Shown: piece after piece, positions 1-6,808 of the stretch
How the letters are laid out: each line of letters opens with the position of its first letter
Numbering within the stretch: position 1 is the stretch's first letter
IMG/VR virus record: IMGVR_UViG_3300025141_000266
Coordinates: 1-39,418 of that record
DNA from: a virus
Reading direction: 5' to 3' (one strand)
Length of the DNA stretch: 39,418 bases
The notes under the pieces: model-generated
Told to the model about the DNA's origin: nothing
Databases searched by the model: none
What the model saw: the letters and a program-made list of their open reading frames with translations, nothing else
Program-made: the position numbers and the translations under genes

Positions 1-110
1 TAAGTAAAGAACCAGAATTAAATGAAGATACTGGTAAATTAGAAATGGTTACAAAAAAATCCAATAAGATGTCAAAGGCACAAAAAAGACATATGAGGAA
101 ATCAAAATAA
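1..110 (+). CDS. 3' end of an unrecognised gene (partial)
   Basis: An open frame enters from the left edge (codons starting at position 3) and ends at TAA 108-110. About 35 C-terminal residues are visible. They are hydrophilic and end in a strongly basic tail (SKAQKRHMRKSK). The stop codon shares its last base with the next start (TAATG), so the two genes are probably translationally coupled. Too little is visible to name a family. Confidence 0.6.
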   Translation, partial: SKEPELNEDTGKLEMVTKKSNKMSKAQKRHMRKSK

Positions 111-454
111 TGAAATCACATTATATAATTTTAACAATAATAATATTTTTTTTAAATAATGTTTTAATCTGGTATCAACTTAATGGCCAACTTGTTTGGG
201 ATTTTTGGAAATCTTGGAAAGGTTTTGCAACTTCATTATTAATGGGTATACCTATTACTGCATTATTTTGGTATTCTACTAAATTAGGTTATCAAGGATT
301 TGGTAATTTGTGGTCTGTTCGTCTTTTAGGATTTGCTACAAGTATGATTTCATTTCCAATTATGACTTGGTTATATTTGGGAGAAACAATATCTTTAAAA
401 ACATTTTTAAGTTTAGGGCTAGCAGTTATTATAATGCTATTACAGCTGATCTGA
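110..454 (+). CDS. Small four-helix membrane protein, drug/metabolite-transporter-like
   Basis: A 114-residue protein that is almost entirely hydrophobic, with four likely membrane helices at about residues 5-24, 38-57, 67-87 and 93-113. The last helix begins with WLYLGETISLKTFLSLG, which resembles the final helices of EamA/SMR-type transporters (a glycine-glutamate turn followed by a glycine-rich helix). The length also fits the small multidrug resistance size class. That is a pattern resemblance, not proof of transport. GAGGAA at 95-100 gives a usable ribosome site, and the start overlaps the upstream stop. The last codons run into the repeat at 443-481. Alternatives are a holin-like or superinfection-exclusion membrane protein. 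The gene is convincing; the function is not known. Confidence 0.7.
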   Translation: MKSHYIILTIIIFFLNNVLIWYQLNGQLVWDFWKSWKGFATSLLMGIPITALFWYSTKLGYQGFGNLWSVRLLGFATSMISFPIMTWLYLGETISLKTFLSLGLAVIIMLLQLI

Positions 455-481
455 TCTTGATCTGATCTTGATCAGCTGATC
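443..481 (+). repeat. GATC-rich composite repeat with hairpin potential
   Basis: The layout is CAGCTGAT (443-450), two exact tandem copies of the 11-mer CTGATCTTGAT (451-461 and 462-472), and CAGCTGAT again (473-480). The ends also form an inverted repeat: CAGCTGATC at 443-451 pairs with GATCAGCTG at 470-478 around an 18-base loop. Six GATC tetramers fall within 448-481. The element covers the last codons and stop of the membrane protein and ends 8 bases before the next start, which has no Shine-Dalgarno sequence. It could be a transcription or translation control element, a protein-binding array or a recombination scar. There is no T-run, so it is not a classical terminator. Confidence 0.85.
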
Positions 482-488
482 TATATAT

Positions 489-1655
489 ATGAACATAGAC
501 AAATTTTTCGACATAAAAACTGAATTTAATTTTGATAAAGAAAAAGAAAACTTTATCAAAAATCTTGATATGCTTAAATCAATGTCTGTACAAGAACAAA
601 CATTGTATAAGAAATGGCAAGAGTTTAATAAAGATGAAGGTGTAAGACAGAAATTTATTAAAAAATATCCAAAAGTAGAAATACTCTATAACAATATTTG
701 GAAACCAACCGATATTTACAATAAACAACTTACCATTTCAGAAATAGAAAATCTTGAACCAATTGTAGAAATAGCCAAAACCCCTGAAACTTGGGCACTA
801 TTGAGAACTTTAATATCATCGATGGAATTCTCTTCAAATCCAGGAAGAAATTTAAGGTTCTTTGTTAGAGATAAAATTACAGGAAAATATCTTGGTGTTA
901 TATCAGTTGGTTCAGATGTGACTTCAATTAAAGTTAGAGATGATTATATCAAGTGGACTAAAGATAATAAATTCGTTGACCACAAACTTAATCATACCTG
1001 TATCGGTACATCAATCGTACCAACACAACCATTAGGATTTAACTTTCTTGGAGGTAAATTATTATCAGCATTAGTAACAACATCAACTATAAGAGATAAG
1101 TGGAAAGATAATTATAATGATATTCTTGTTGGTGTTACTACAACTTCTCTTTATGGTGTTCATTCTCAATACAATGGTATTCCTCATTGGAAAACACTTG
1201 GAGAATCTGCTGGTAAGATTGTTATCAAACCTGATGATGTTGTTTATAAAGTTTGGAGTAAATGGTTAAAAGAAAATCATTTTGAAGAATTTGATAAAGC
1301 TATTAACGCAACAGGTCCAAAACAAAATGTTATTAATAGAGTATTCAGACATCTTGGAATTAAAATAAAAGATTATGAACACGGATTTAAAAGGGGTGTA
1401 TTCTTTGCCAATATGTATGACAATGGTTTAGAATACTTACGAAACGAAATTGATGATAGTGAATTGGTTATGAAGAAAAAGTTTGTAGAAGATTATGAAT
1501 ACATCAACAGATGGTGGAAAAAGAAAGCAATTAAAAGATATACAAAATTATTAGAACAAGATAGAATTAAAGACGAGACATTATTTTACAATGATATGTT
1601 TAATATGACTTGGGAAGAAGCAAAAGAAAAATATTTAAAAGAGGTAGGAAGATGA
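489..1655 (+). CDS. DruA-like (DUF4338-like) protein of unknown function
   Basis: A 388-residue protein. Residues 120-245 follow the motif order I associate with the DUF4338 family, which includes DruA of the Druantia defence system: an RNLRFFV start, YLGVISVGSDV (134-144), a charged RDDYIKW (150-156), a helix with LGGKLLSALVTTS (187-199), W205 with DILVGV (211-216), and a closing YNGIPHWKTLGES block (228-240). The match is to the order and spacing of motifs as I remember them, so the family call is tentative. The N-terminal 100 residues and the basic C-terminal part are not recognised. The start lacks a Shine-Dalgarno sequence and lies just downstream of the GATC-rich repeat. The stop overlaps the next start (ATGA). 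It might act on DNA or nucleotides, but no activity can be read from the sequence. Confidence 0.6.
   Translation: MNIDKFFDIKTEFNFDKEKENFIKNLDMLKSMSVQEQTLYKKWQEFNKDEGVRQKFIKKYPKVEILYNNIWKPTDIYNKQLTISEIENLEPIVEIAKTPETWALLRTLISSMEFSSNPGRNLRFFVRDKITGKYLGVISVGSDVTSIKVRDDYIKWTKDNKFVDHKLNHTCIGTSIVPTQPLGFNFLGGKLLSALVTTSTIRDKWKDNYNDILVGVTTTSLYGVHSQYNGIPHWKTLGESAGKIVIKPDDVVYKVWSKWLKENHFEEFDKAINATGPKQNVINRVFRHLGIKIKDYEHGFKRGVFFANMYDNGLEYLRNEIDDSELVMKKKFVEDYEYINRWWKKKAIKRYTKLLEQDRIKDETLFYNDMFNMTWEEAKEKYLKEVGR
1641..1644 (+). promoter_or_regulatory. Ribosome binding site that sets the HD-protein start
   Basis: GAGG lies 7 bases before ATG 1652. An upstream in-frame ATG at 1610 has no such site and would add 14 basic residues encoded within the previous gene, so 1652 is preferred. 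Confidence 0.65.
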
Positions 1656-2374
1656 TAAATCAAGAACAAATGGACAATAACTGGAAAGAACTAATGCGTA
1701 TCATAGATGATTATTTCGATGATGCACAATTTGATAACATAATGAAACTTCATAAAGACTTTGAAGATGAATATAAAACTGCACCTGCATCTGGTCGTCC
1801 AAATTATCACAATTGTTTTAAGGGTGGTTATCTTGACCATGTTTTACATGTGATTAAAAATTCATTAATGATTAAGAAACAATATGAAGCTAATGGAGTC
1901 AAATCAATACATTCAGATAGTGATGTTGTATTAGCAGCTATGTTTCACGATTTGGGTAAACTTGGTGATGGAACACAACCTTACTATAAGTTTCAAACAG
2001 ATGAGTGGAGAAGAAAAAAATTAAATGAGTGGTATACTCATAATAAAGATTTAGACTTTATGACAGTTCACGATAGAGCTTTGTGGATACTTGCAAAATA
2101 TAATGTTGATTTAAATCCACATGTTTATAAAGCTATAATATGTGCTGATGGATTGTTTGACTCAGCAGCTGAAACTTATTTTAGGTCTTATGTAGATACA
2201 AGACATTGTTTAGGTTCAATCATTCACTTTGGTGATTGGTTATCTACTATATGTGAGAAACAAAATTGGTTACAAGGTGAAGAAGAGCATTCTGATGAAG
2301 CTGTTGAAAAAAGAAAAACATCAGAAAAAGATATTAAAAATATGAAAGCAAAGTTCGATGAACTTTTTAATTAG
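1652..2374 (+). CDS. HD-domain phosphohydrolase
   Basis: A 240-residue protein with the metal-binding pattern of the HD superfamily: H63 in GYLDHVLHV, H99-D100 in AMFHDLGKLG, and D195 in HFGDWLST. HD proteins hydrolyse phosphate esters such as nucleotides, cyclic nucleotides or (p)ppGpp. The substrate cannot be read here. The acidic/helical C-terminus (about 205-240) is not part of the HD core. I chose the ATG at 1652, which overlaps the upstream stop (ATGA), over an upstream ATG at 1610. The position between a DruA-like gene and the sigma factor suggests a role in host takeover or counter-defence, but that is inference only. Confidence 0.8.
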   Translation: MINQEQMDNNWKELMRIIDDYFDDAQFDNIMKLHKDFEDEYKTAPASGRPNYHNCFKGGYLDHVLHVIKNSLMIKKQYEANGVKSIHSDSDVVLAAMFHDLGKLGDGTQPYYKFQTDEWRRKKLNEWYTHNKDLDFMTVHDRALWILAKYNVDLNPHVYKAIICADGLFDSAAETYFRSYVDTRHCLGSIIHFGDWLSTICEKQNWLQGEEEHSDEAVEKRKTSEKDIKNMKAKFDELFN

Positions 2375-2383
2375 GAGAAAATA

Positions 2384-2599
2384 ATGAAAAATAAAATGTT
2401 TAAAACAATAATAAATAGTTTCAAACAACTTAATGATTTACTAATTACACTATTCGTATTTACTGTGGTTAGTGGATTATTATTTAGAGACCCATTTGGT
2501 ATTATAGAATCTATTGGAAATATGATTTCTAATATTGGTGATAATGGAATATCAGGATTAATTGCTTTATTAGTAATAGTCTTATGGTATAGGAGGTAG
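2384..2599 (+). CDS. Small two-helix membrane protein
   Basis: A 71-residue protein with two hydrophobic segments, about residues 19-35 and 55-69, separated by a polar stretch with a short IGNMISNIGDNGISG glycine-rich turn. The N-terminus is basic (MKNKMFKTI), consistent with an inner-membrane protein with both ends on the same side. A good AGGAG site (2373-2377) precedes the ATG. It is followed 2 bases later by another membrane protein, so the two may act together. A holin-like role is possible but cannot be supported. I do not recognise the family. Confidence 0.65.
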   Translation: MKNKMFKTIINSFKQLNDLLITLFVFTVVSGLLFRDPFGIIESIGNMISNIGDNGISGLIALLVIVLWYRR

Positions 2600-2601
2600 A
2601 T

Positions 2602-2880
2602 ATGTGGTGGGTATTTTTTACTTTATTCTTTTTAATTAGTGTAGTATCATCTACATTATTATTTTTTTCATTGAAGAGGATAAATCAATATGAAGATTTA
2701 ATAACACAATTTCAGCAAATAATAATATTTGCTACAAACAAAATGAAACAAGTTGACACTCGTGGACATTATGAAGCGGATGATGAGACTGGATTTTTCT
2801 TTCAGCAATTAAAAGATATGCAATTGTTGTTAAATGATATATTCGAAGAGGAGACACAAGATGCCAAAAAAGAAAATTAA
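2602..2880 (+). CDS. Membrane-anchored helical protein
   Basis: A 92-residue protein with one N-terminal hydrophobic helix (about 3-24), followed by a soluble helical part rich in glutamine and acidic residues (NQYEDLITQFQQ onwards; DDETGFFFQQLKDM near 60-73). This looks like a single-pass anchor with a helical or coiled-coil cytoplasmic domain. AGGAGG at 2591-2596 is a strong ribosome site lying inside the previous gene's last codons. The 3' end overlaps the sigma gene by 20 nt, implying coupled translation. The function is unknown; its fixed place beside the sigma factor is the only clue. Confidence 0.7.
   Translation: MWWVFFTLFFLISVVSSTLLFFSLKRINQYEDLITQFQQIIIFATNKMKQVDTRGHYEADDETGFFFQQLKDMQLLLNDIFEEETQDAKKEN
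2848..2853 (+). promoter_or_regulatory. Ribosome binding site that sets the sigma-factor start
   Basis: GAGGAG lies 7 bases before ATG 2861. An in-frame ATG at 2834 would add nine residues but has no comparable site, so 2861 is taken as the start. Confidence 0.75.
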
Positions 2881-3604
2881 TGATGTTAAAAAAGAGATTA
2901 AAAAAATAGTTAAAAAGAAAAAACGAAAAGTTTATTTCGGACAAGAAGTTCAAGATGCTGTAGTTGATTATAATTCATCAAATAGTGACAGTGATAGAAA
3001 TGTAATTTATGGAACAAGAATTCATGCCGCATTTGATAAGTTGGCTGAAAACATAATTAATACTTTTAAATTTACTTATTTTGATATGCCCTTTGAAGAT
3101 GTTAAACATGAAGTTGTTGCTTTTATGGTAATGAATATGCACAAATATGACCACACTAAAGGTTCAAAAGCATTCAGTTATTTTTCAGTTGTTGCTAAAA
3201 ATTATTTAATATTACATAATAATAACAACTATAAAAAACTAAAAAGTCATAATGGTATAGAGGTTTTAGATAGGGAAAAAAATATTGGGAATAATATGGA
3301 CCAAGATTTAAAACAACTAACTCAAGAAATAGTTAACTATTTTGAAATTAATTTACCAACAATATTTAAGAAACAAAGAGATTTAAATGTTGCCTATTCA
3401 ATAATAGATTTAATGAAAAGAATGGATGAAATAGAAAATTTCAACAAAAAAGCTCTATATATCTTAATTAGAGAAATGACAGATGTCAATACTTCTCATA
3501 TAACTTCAGTAGTTAATGTATTAAAAAAACATTATAAAAAATTATCTAATGAATATCACAAAAATGGAACAATAACTCCAGTTAAAAGTGGTTCATTCTT
3601 CTAA
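2861..3604 (+). CDS. gp55: gp55-like late-transcription sigma factor
   Basis: A 247-residue protein. Residues about 52-125 look like sigma region 2: a helix around KLAENIINTF, then FEDVKHEVVAFMVMNMHKYD and the conserved-looking GSKAFSYFSVVAKNYLIL, the core-RNA-polymerase/-10-recognition helix pair. No full region 4 is evident, which fits the minimal gp55-type sigma of T4-like phages that redirects host RNA polymerase to late promoters. The first 25 residues are extremely lysine-rich, unlike T4 gp55, and the protein is longer than T4 gp55 (about 185 residues). It is the last gene before a terminator, and candidate target sites occur upstream of virion genes in this window. The main alternative is another small phage sigma of the sigma-70 family. 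Confidence 0.8.
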   Translation: MPKKKINDVKKEIKKIVKKKKRKVYFGQEVQDAVVDYNSSNSDSDRNVIYGTRIHAAFDKLAENIINTFKFTYFDMPFEDVKHEVVAFMVMNMHKYDHTKGSKAFSYFSVVAKNYLILHNNNNYKKLKSHNGIEVLDREKNIGNNMDQDLKQLTQEIVNYFEINLPTIFKKQRDLNVAYSIIDLMKRMDEIENFNKKALYILIREMTDVNTSHITSVVNVLKKHYKKLSNEYHKNGTITPVKSGSFF

Positions 3605-3610
3605 ATAATT

Positions 3611-3632
3611 AAACCCATTGAGAAATGGGTTT
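3611..3632 (+). terminator. Intrinsic terminator after the sigma gene
   Basis: A perfect 9-bp stem AAACCCATT/AATGGGTTT with a GAGA tetraloop runs straight into a T-rich tract (TTTATTTT). It begins 6 bases after the sigma stop and separates the accessory block from the baseplate block. Confidence 0.9.
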
Positions 3633-3661
3633 TTTATTTTAAACAATTTCTTACAAATTTT

Positions 3662-3677
3662 ATATTTATATATGAAT
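3662..3677 (+). promoter_or_regulatory. Candidate late promoter, baseplate block
   Basis: ATATTTATATATGAAT lies between the terminator and the first baseplate-block gene, 38 bases upstream of its ATG. The same 16 bases recur exactly at 32951-32966 before another virion block, and a near copy lies at 9021-9034. It is the only strong shared signal in these gaps. T4 late promoters use TATAAATA; here that octamer is seen only on the opposite strand, so the assignment rests on recurrence and position. Confidence 0.5.
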
Positions 3678-3689
3678 AGATACATTCAT

Positions 3690-3694
3690 AGGAG
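3690..3694 (+). promoter_or_regulatory. Ribosome binding site for the first baseplate-block gene
   Basis: AGGAG is 5 bases before ATG 3700 and only 2 bases before the in-frame GTG at 3697. The spacing favours the ATG. Confidence 0.7.
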
Positions 3695-3699
3695 ATGTG

Positions 3700-4095
3700 A
3701 TGTCTAATAATAATGAAATATTTGAAGGAAAAACTTTCCAAGATTTAACAAAAGATATCTATGAGAACACTACTAAGCGTAAAGTTCAAATAGATTTATT
3801 AATATCTGAAATACACGGATTTATAACAACCATAGATGATGTCGTTATGGTTGCTCCAATCATAAAAGAATATATGGATACAGCAGTTAAAAATGATGAA
3901 CATCTCGTTAAATTAGCTGGTGTGTTACAAAGAATTATAAGTAAGTCAAGTGGTGCTGATGATGAGAGTATGTTATTATCAGATGCTGAAAAGGAAGAGT
4001 TAATGGGAACACTTCAAGATACAGTTGATGATTTACAACGAGAAAGTGATAAACTTGAGGGTATAAAAAATAAAACAATAGATTTGGGAAATTAA
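3700..4095 (+). CDS. Helical baseplate-region protein of unknown function
   Basis: A 131-residue, mostly helical, charged protein (for example IIKEYMDTAVKNDEHLVKL around residues 55-75), with an acidic coiled-coil-like C-terminus from about 100. No catalytic motif and no signal peptide are visible. It is the first gene after the candidate late promoter, and its stop abuts the start of the spike gene (TAA then ATG), so it is expected to be a late gene linked to baseplate or hub assembly. A small hub or chaperone role would fit the position but is inference. A GTG three bases upstream is the only start alternative. Confidence 0.75.
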   Translation: MSNNNEIFEGKTFQDLTKDIYENTTKRKVQIDLLISEIHGFITTIDDVVMVAPIIKEYMDTAVKNDEHLVKLAGVLQRIISKSSGADDESMLLSDAEKEELMGTLQDTVDDLQRESDKLEGIKNKTIDLGN

Positions 4096-5406
4096 ATGGG
4101 ATCTACAATTGAAACAATTGAGGGTGTTGGTATAAAAGGATACGCGGGTAAGGATATAGATATACCTGTATTTATTCAATTTGTACCAGGAGTTGTTGTG
4201 GAGGTATGTACTTCACCAAATAGTCTCCGAAGTAATGGTACTATGAGAAATATAAATACAATAATAGCGAAACCTCATATAAGTAAACAACAATTAAAAA
4301 AATCACAATTAGGTGAAAACCATAGGTATCAACCTCTACTTCGTGGAATTACAGATGTACCAGCGAAAGGAGACCCTATTTTATTATGTACAATAGGTGA
4401 AATAAATTATTATTTAGGTCCTTTAAATACCCAAAATAGTCCAAATTGGAATGAAGATAATTTATGGGAACCTGAAAGAGGTATGGGGCAATTTATAAAC
4501 AACCTAGCATCGGAGGATATTTTACGAGGTGAATCGATGAGTTTTGATAAATTACCTTTTAATAGAATGTGTAAAATAACTAAAACAGAGCTTGACCATC
4601 CAAACCAAACTATACATGGAAGATCTATGAATGAAACACATGGTGATATGGTATTAGAAGGAAGACACGGTAATAGTATAAGAATAGGTAGTAGACATGT
4701 AGATCCTTATATTTTCATATCTAATTCCAGACATAAAGAAAATATAATGGAAAGTTTGGGTGATGGTAGTATAATTAGTATAACAAGACATGGAACTTTG
4801 GGACAACATTTAGGTAAGATTTTCGATGAAAATTTTGGAACTACATATGATTTTGTATTAGCATCAGACAAAGCGTATATAGATAGTGAAAGAGTTAAAA
4901 TGAGAACAATAGAAAAACAAGTTGAATCATTAATGAAAGACCAATCAGGTGCACCAGAAAAATTAGAACCAAAAGAAGCTATTTACGGTTTTAATAGAAA
5001 TCAAATATTTATGAATTCCGATAGAATTATATTAAATTCTAAAATTGATGATGTAATTTTATCCTCCGCTAATAATATATTAATAGGCTCAGGTAATAAT
5101 TTAGCAGTTTCAGTTAATAATACTTTTATTTTAGATGCATCAAAAGTATATTTTGGTAATCCATATAAAAGAGAAAAAAGAATGGATAAAATGGTTTTAG
5201 GTAAACAACTTAAATCAATATTAGAAGATATATTAGATACTTTTACAAAAGTTAAGACTATTACTCAAGCGGGACCTATGCCATTAATGGATTCCAGTAA
5301 TACTCCATTAGTTGCATCTACAGAATTAATAAAACCAATAAGAGATAAAATCGACAACATATTAAGTGAATATTATTTTATAGAACCAAATGCTGAAAAA
5401 CAATAA
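4096..5406 (+). CDS. gp5: gp5-like baseplate central spike protein
   Basis: A 436-residue protein. Residues about 20-115 look like an OB-fold (strand-rich, with KGDPILLCTIGEINYYLGPL near 91-110). Residues about 174-210 hold HGDMVLEGRHGNSIRIGSR, and about 300-360 is a beta-helix-like run of alternating hydrophobic residues (MNSDRIILNSKIDDVILSS and following). This is the OB-domain plus triple-stranded beta-helix layout of the T4 gp5/VgrG membrane-piercing spike. No lysozyme domain is inserted, unlike T4 gp5. The helical C-terminus (365-436) may bind hub partners. It sits four genes before gp25 and gp6, as expected for a baseplate cluster. The spike call is fairly secure; exact equivalence to gp5 is less so. 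Confidence 0.75.
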   Translation: MGSTIETIEGVGIKGYAGKDIDIPVFIQFVPGVVVEVCTSPNSLRSNGTMRNINTIIAKPHISKQQLKKSQLGENHRYQPLLRGITDVPAKGDPILLCTIGEINYYLGPLNTQNSPNWNEDNLWEPERGMGQFINNLASEDILRGESMSFDKLPFNRMCKITKTELDHPNQTIHGRSMNETHGDMVLEGRHGNSIRIGSRHVDPYIFISNSRHKENIMESLGDGSIISITRHGTLGQHLGKIFDENFGTTYDFVLASDKAYIDSERVKMRTIEKQVESLMKDQSGAPEKLEPKEAIYGFNRNQIFMNSDRIILNSKIDDVILSSANNILIGSGNNLAVSVNNTFILDASKVYFGNPYKREKRMDKMVLGKQLKSILEDILDTFTKVKTITQAGPMPLMDSSNTPLVASTELIKPIRDKIDNILSEYYFIEPNAEKQ

Positions 5407-5416
5407 AGAGGTAATT

Positions 5417-5815
5417 ATGAAAAAGAAAAAAACAAATATAAGACAAATAATCAGACAAATAGTCAGAGAAGAAGTTGCTATGTCTATTAAAGAAGTCATA
5501 ACAGAATTAAAAAAACCTACCAAACCTGTGATACAAAAAAAACCAACACAAAATAGTAGTTTCACATCTAATAAAGTTTTAAATGATGTTTTAAATGAAA
5601 CAGCTCAAGATGATGATTGGAAAACTATGGGTGGAACTCAATATACAACTGATAGAATGAATGAATTAGTTGGTGGCCAATATGGTGATATGATGAAGGA
5701 TACACCACAACAAAGTGTAAATCCAAGTGACCCAATGGCACAATTTCTAAATAAAGATTACAGAGAAGTTTTAGAAAAAACTGATGAAAAACAAAAACAA
5801 AAATACGGAAAATAA
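5417..5815 (+). CDS. Small baseplate-cluster protein, coiled-coil N-terminus
   Basis: A 132-residue protein. The N-terminus is lysine-rich and then helical (IRQIIRQIVREEVAMSIKEVI, about 8-28, with heptad-like hydrophobics). The rest is polar, low in hydrophobics and probably flexible, ending in a charged KQKQKYGK tail. I chose ATG 5417 because AAAGAGG (5405-5411) precedes it; an in-frame ATG at 5390 lies inside the spike gene and lacks such a site. Its position between spike and wedge genes suggests an assembly factor or minor baseplate component. No family is recognised. Confidence 0.7.
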   Translation: MKKKKTNIRQIIRQIVREEVAMSIKEVITELKKPTKPVIQKKPTQNSSFTSNKVLNDVLNETAQDDDWKTMGGTQYTTDRMNELVGGQYGDMMKDTPQQSVNPSDPMAQFLNKDYREVLEKTDEKQKQKYGK

Positions 5816-5817
5816 TA

Positions 5818-6357
5818 ATGGGATTAAAACAAGATTTAATAGATGCAAAAGTTGAAGCTTTAAAAATTCAAGGTGTTACTAATCCACCTGTAGAAAAAGG
5901 TTCCCCTATTGAAGTTGAGGCTGAACTTACAAAACAGGCTATAGTTAACTTTTTAACAAAAGCTGATTTTAGAGTAACTCAAATGAATGCACCTGTAGTT
6001 ATTGAGGATTTTAATATTCCAGACCAATCTTGTAATGTATCGATGACAACTTTATTGGGTCCTCATGGACCAGTAATTGATTCTATAAAAAAAATTGCAG
6101 GTTTAGTTCCAGGAGCAGCCCAAGTTGTTTCTATTTTAGAAGAGCAAGTTCAAAAAATTACTAAACCATTACTTGAAGGTGGAACAACTTTACCTGGTAT
6201 AAATCTCGACAAAACTTCAGGGTTGAAGTCGGAAGGTTATGTTTATGTTGGAACAGACCCTGAAAGTAAAAGATCTTTTGATGTAAGTGATGAAGGTGGT
6301 CAAAAAGCTTTTACAAAAGTTAAATTATTTAATGATGATATAGGGAGTATAGTATAA
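5818..6357 (+). CDS. Baseplate-cluster protein of unknown function
   Basis: A 179-residue protein. The N-terminal half is helical (GLKQDLIDAKVEALKIQG; then a segment including KQAIVNFLTKADFRV). The middle is rich in proline and glycine with alternating hydrophobics (a stretch starting SIKKIAGLVPGAAQVV, about 95-110). The C-terminus contains YVYVGTDPESKRSFDV. No enzyme motif is visible. It begins 2 bases after the previous stop and ends 1 base before gp25, so it is almost certainly co-expressed with the wedge genes. A baseplate structural or assembly role is inferred from location only. Confidence 0.75.
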   Translation: MGLKQDLIDAKVEALKIQGVTNPPVEKGSPIEVEAELTKQAIVNFLTKADFRVTQMNAPVVIEDFNIPDQSCNVSMTTLLGPHGPVIDSIKKIAGLVPGAAQVVSILEEQVQKITKPLLEGGTTLPGINLDKTSGLKSEGYVYVGTDPESKRSFDVSDEGGQKAFTKVKLFNDDIGSIV

Positions 6358-6358
6358 A

Positions 6359-6808
6359 ATGGCAATAAGAGACTTATCAAGAAAACCTTATATACAAGAT
6401 AATGATAGCAATGTGTTTGTTGGTTTACAATTACCAATAACAAAAGGTGATGATAGACAAGGTTACTTTGCATCAGCATCAACAACTATTGAGGCTGTAA
6501 AAAATAATATAGTAAATTTATTAAATACACATAGAGGTGAAAGACTGATGCAACCGACTCTTGGTATTGATTTAAGACACTATTTATTTGAACAAATAGA
6601 TGAAGAAACAACAATAGCTATAGAAGATGAAATTCAAGCTTCATTTGGCTATTGGTTGCCATTTGTAGAAATAAAAAAATTAGATGTAACAACAAGTGAA
6701 GAAATTACAGAAGTTGGAGTAAATACAATAAGTATAAAAATTGATTTTTCAATTATTCAAGACCCCAACACTTTAGAAAGTATTACAATTTCAATAGGAG
6801 GTGACTAA
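6359..6808 (+). CDS. gp25: gp25-like baseplate wedge protein
   Basis: A 149-residue protein with the hallmark of the GPW/gp25 family: HRGERLMQPTLGIDLRHYLFE at about residues 57-77, within the usual overall length of the family (T4 gp25 is 132 residues). In T4 and related contractile machines gp25 joins the wedge to the first sheath ring and starts sheath polymerisation. The family was once called lysozyme-like, but its role is structural. The stop overlaps the gp6 ATG by one base (TAATG), the usual gp25-gp6 pairing. Confidence 0.92.
   Translation: MAIRDLSRKPYIQDNDSNVFVGLQLPITKGDDRQGYFASASTTIEAVKNNIVNLLNTHRGERLMQPTLGIDLRHYLFEQIDEETTIAIEDEIQASFGYWLPFVEIKKLDVTTSEEITEVGVNTISIKIDFSIIQDPNTLESITISIGGD

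Noticed and set aside
2732-2953. Minus-strand frame overlapping the small membrane protein and sigma gene starts
   Set aside because: Phenylalanine/leucine-rich product arising from antisense of lysine-rich codons; all real genes are on the other strand.
5362-5565. Minus-strand hydrophobic 67-codon frame that could look like a holin
   Set aside because: Antisense of lysine-rich codons gives phenylalanine runs; no ribosome site or supporting context.
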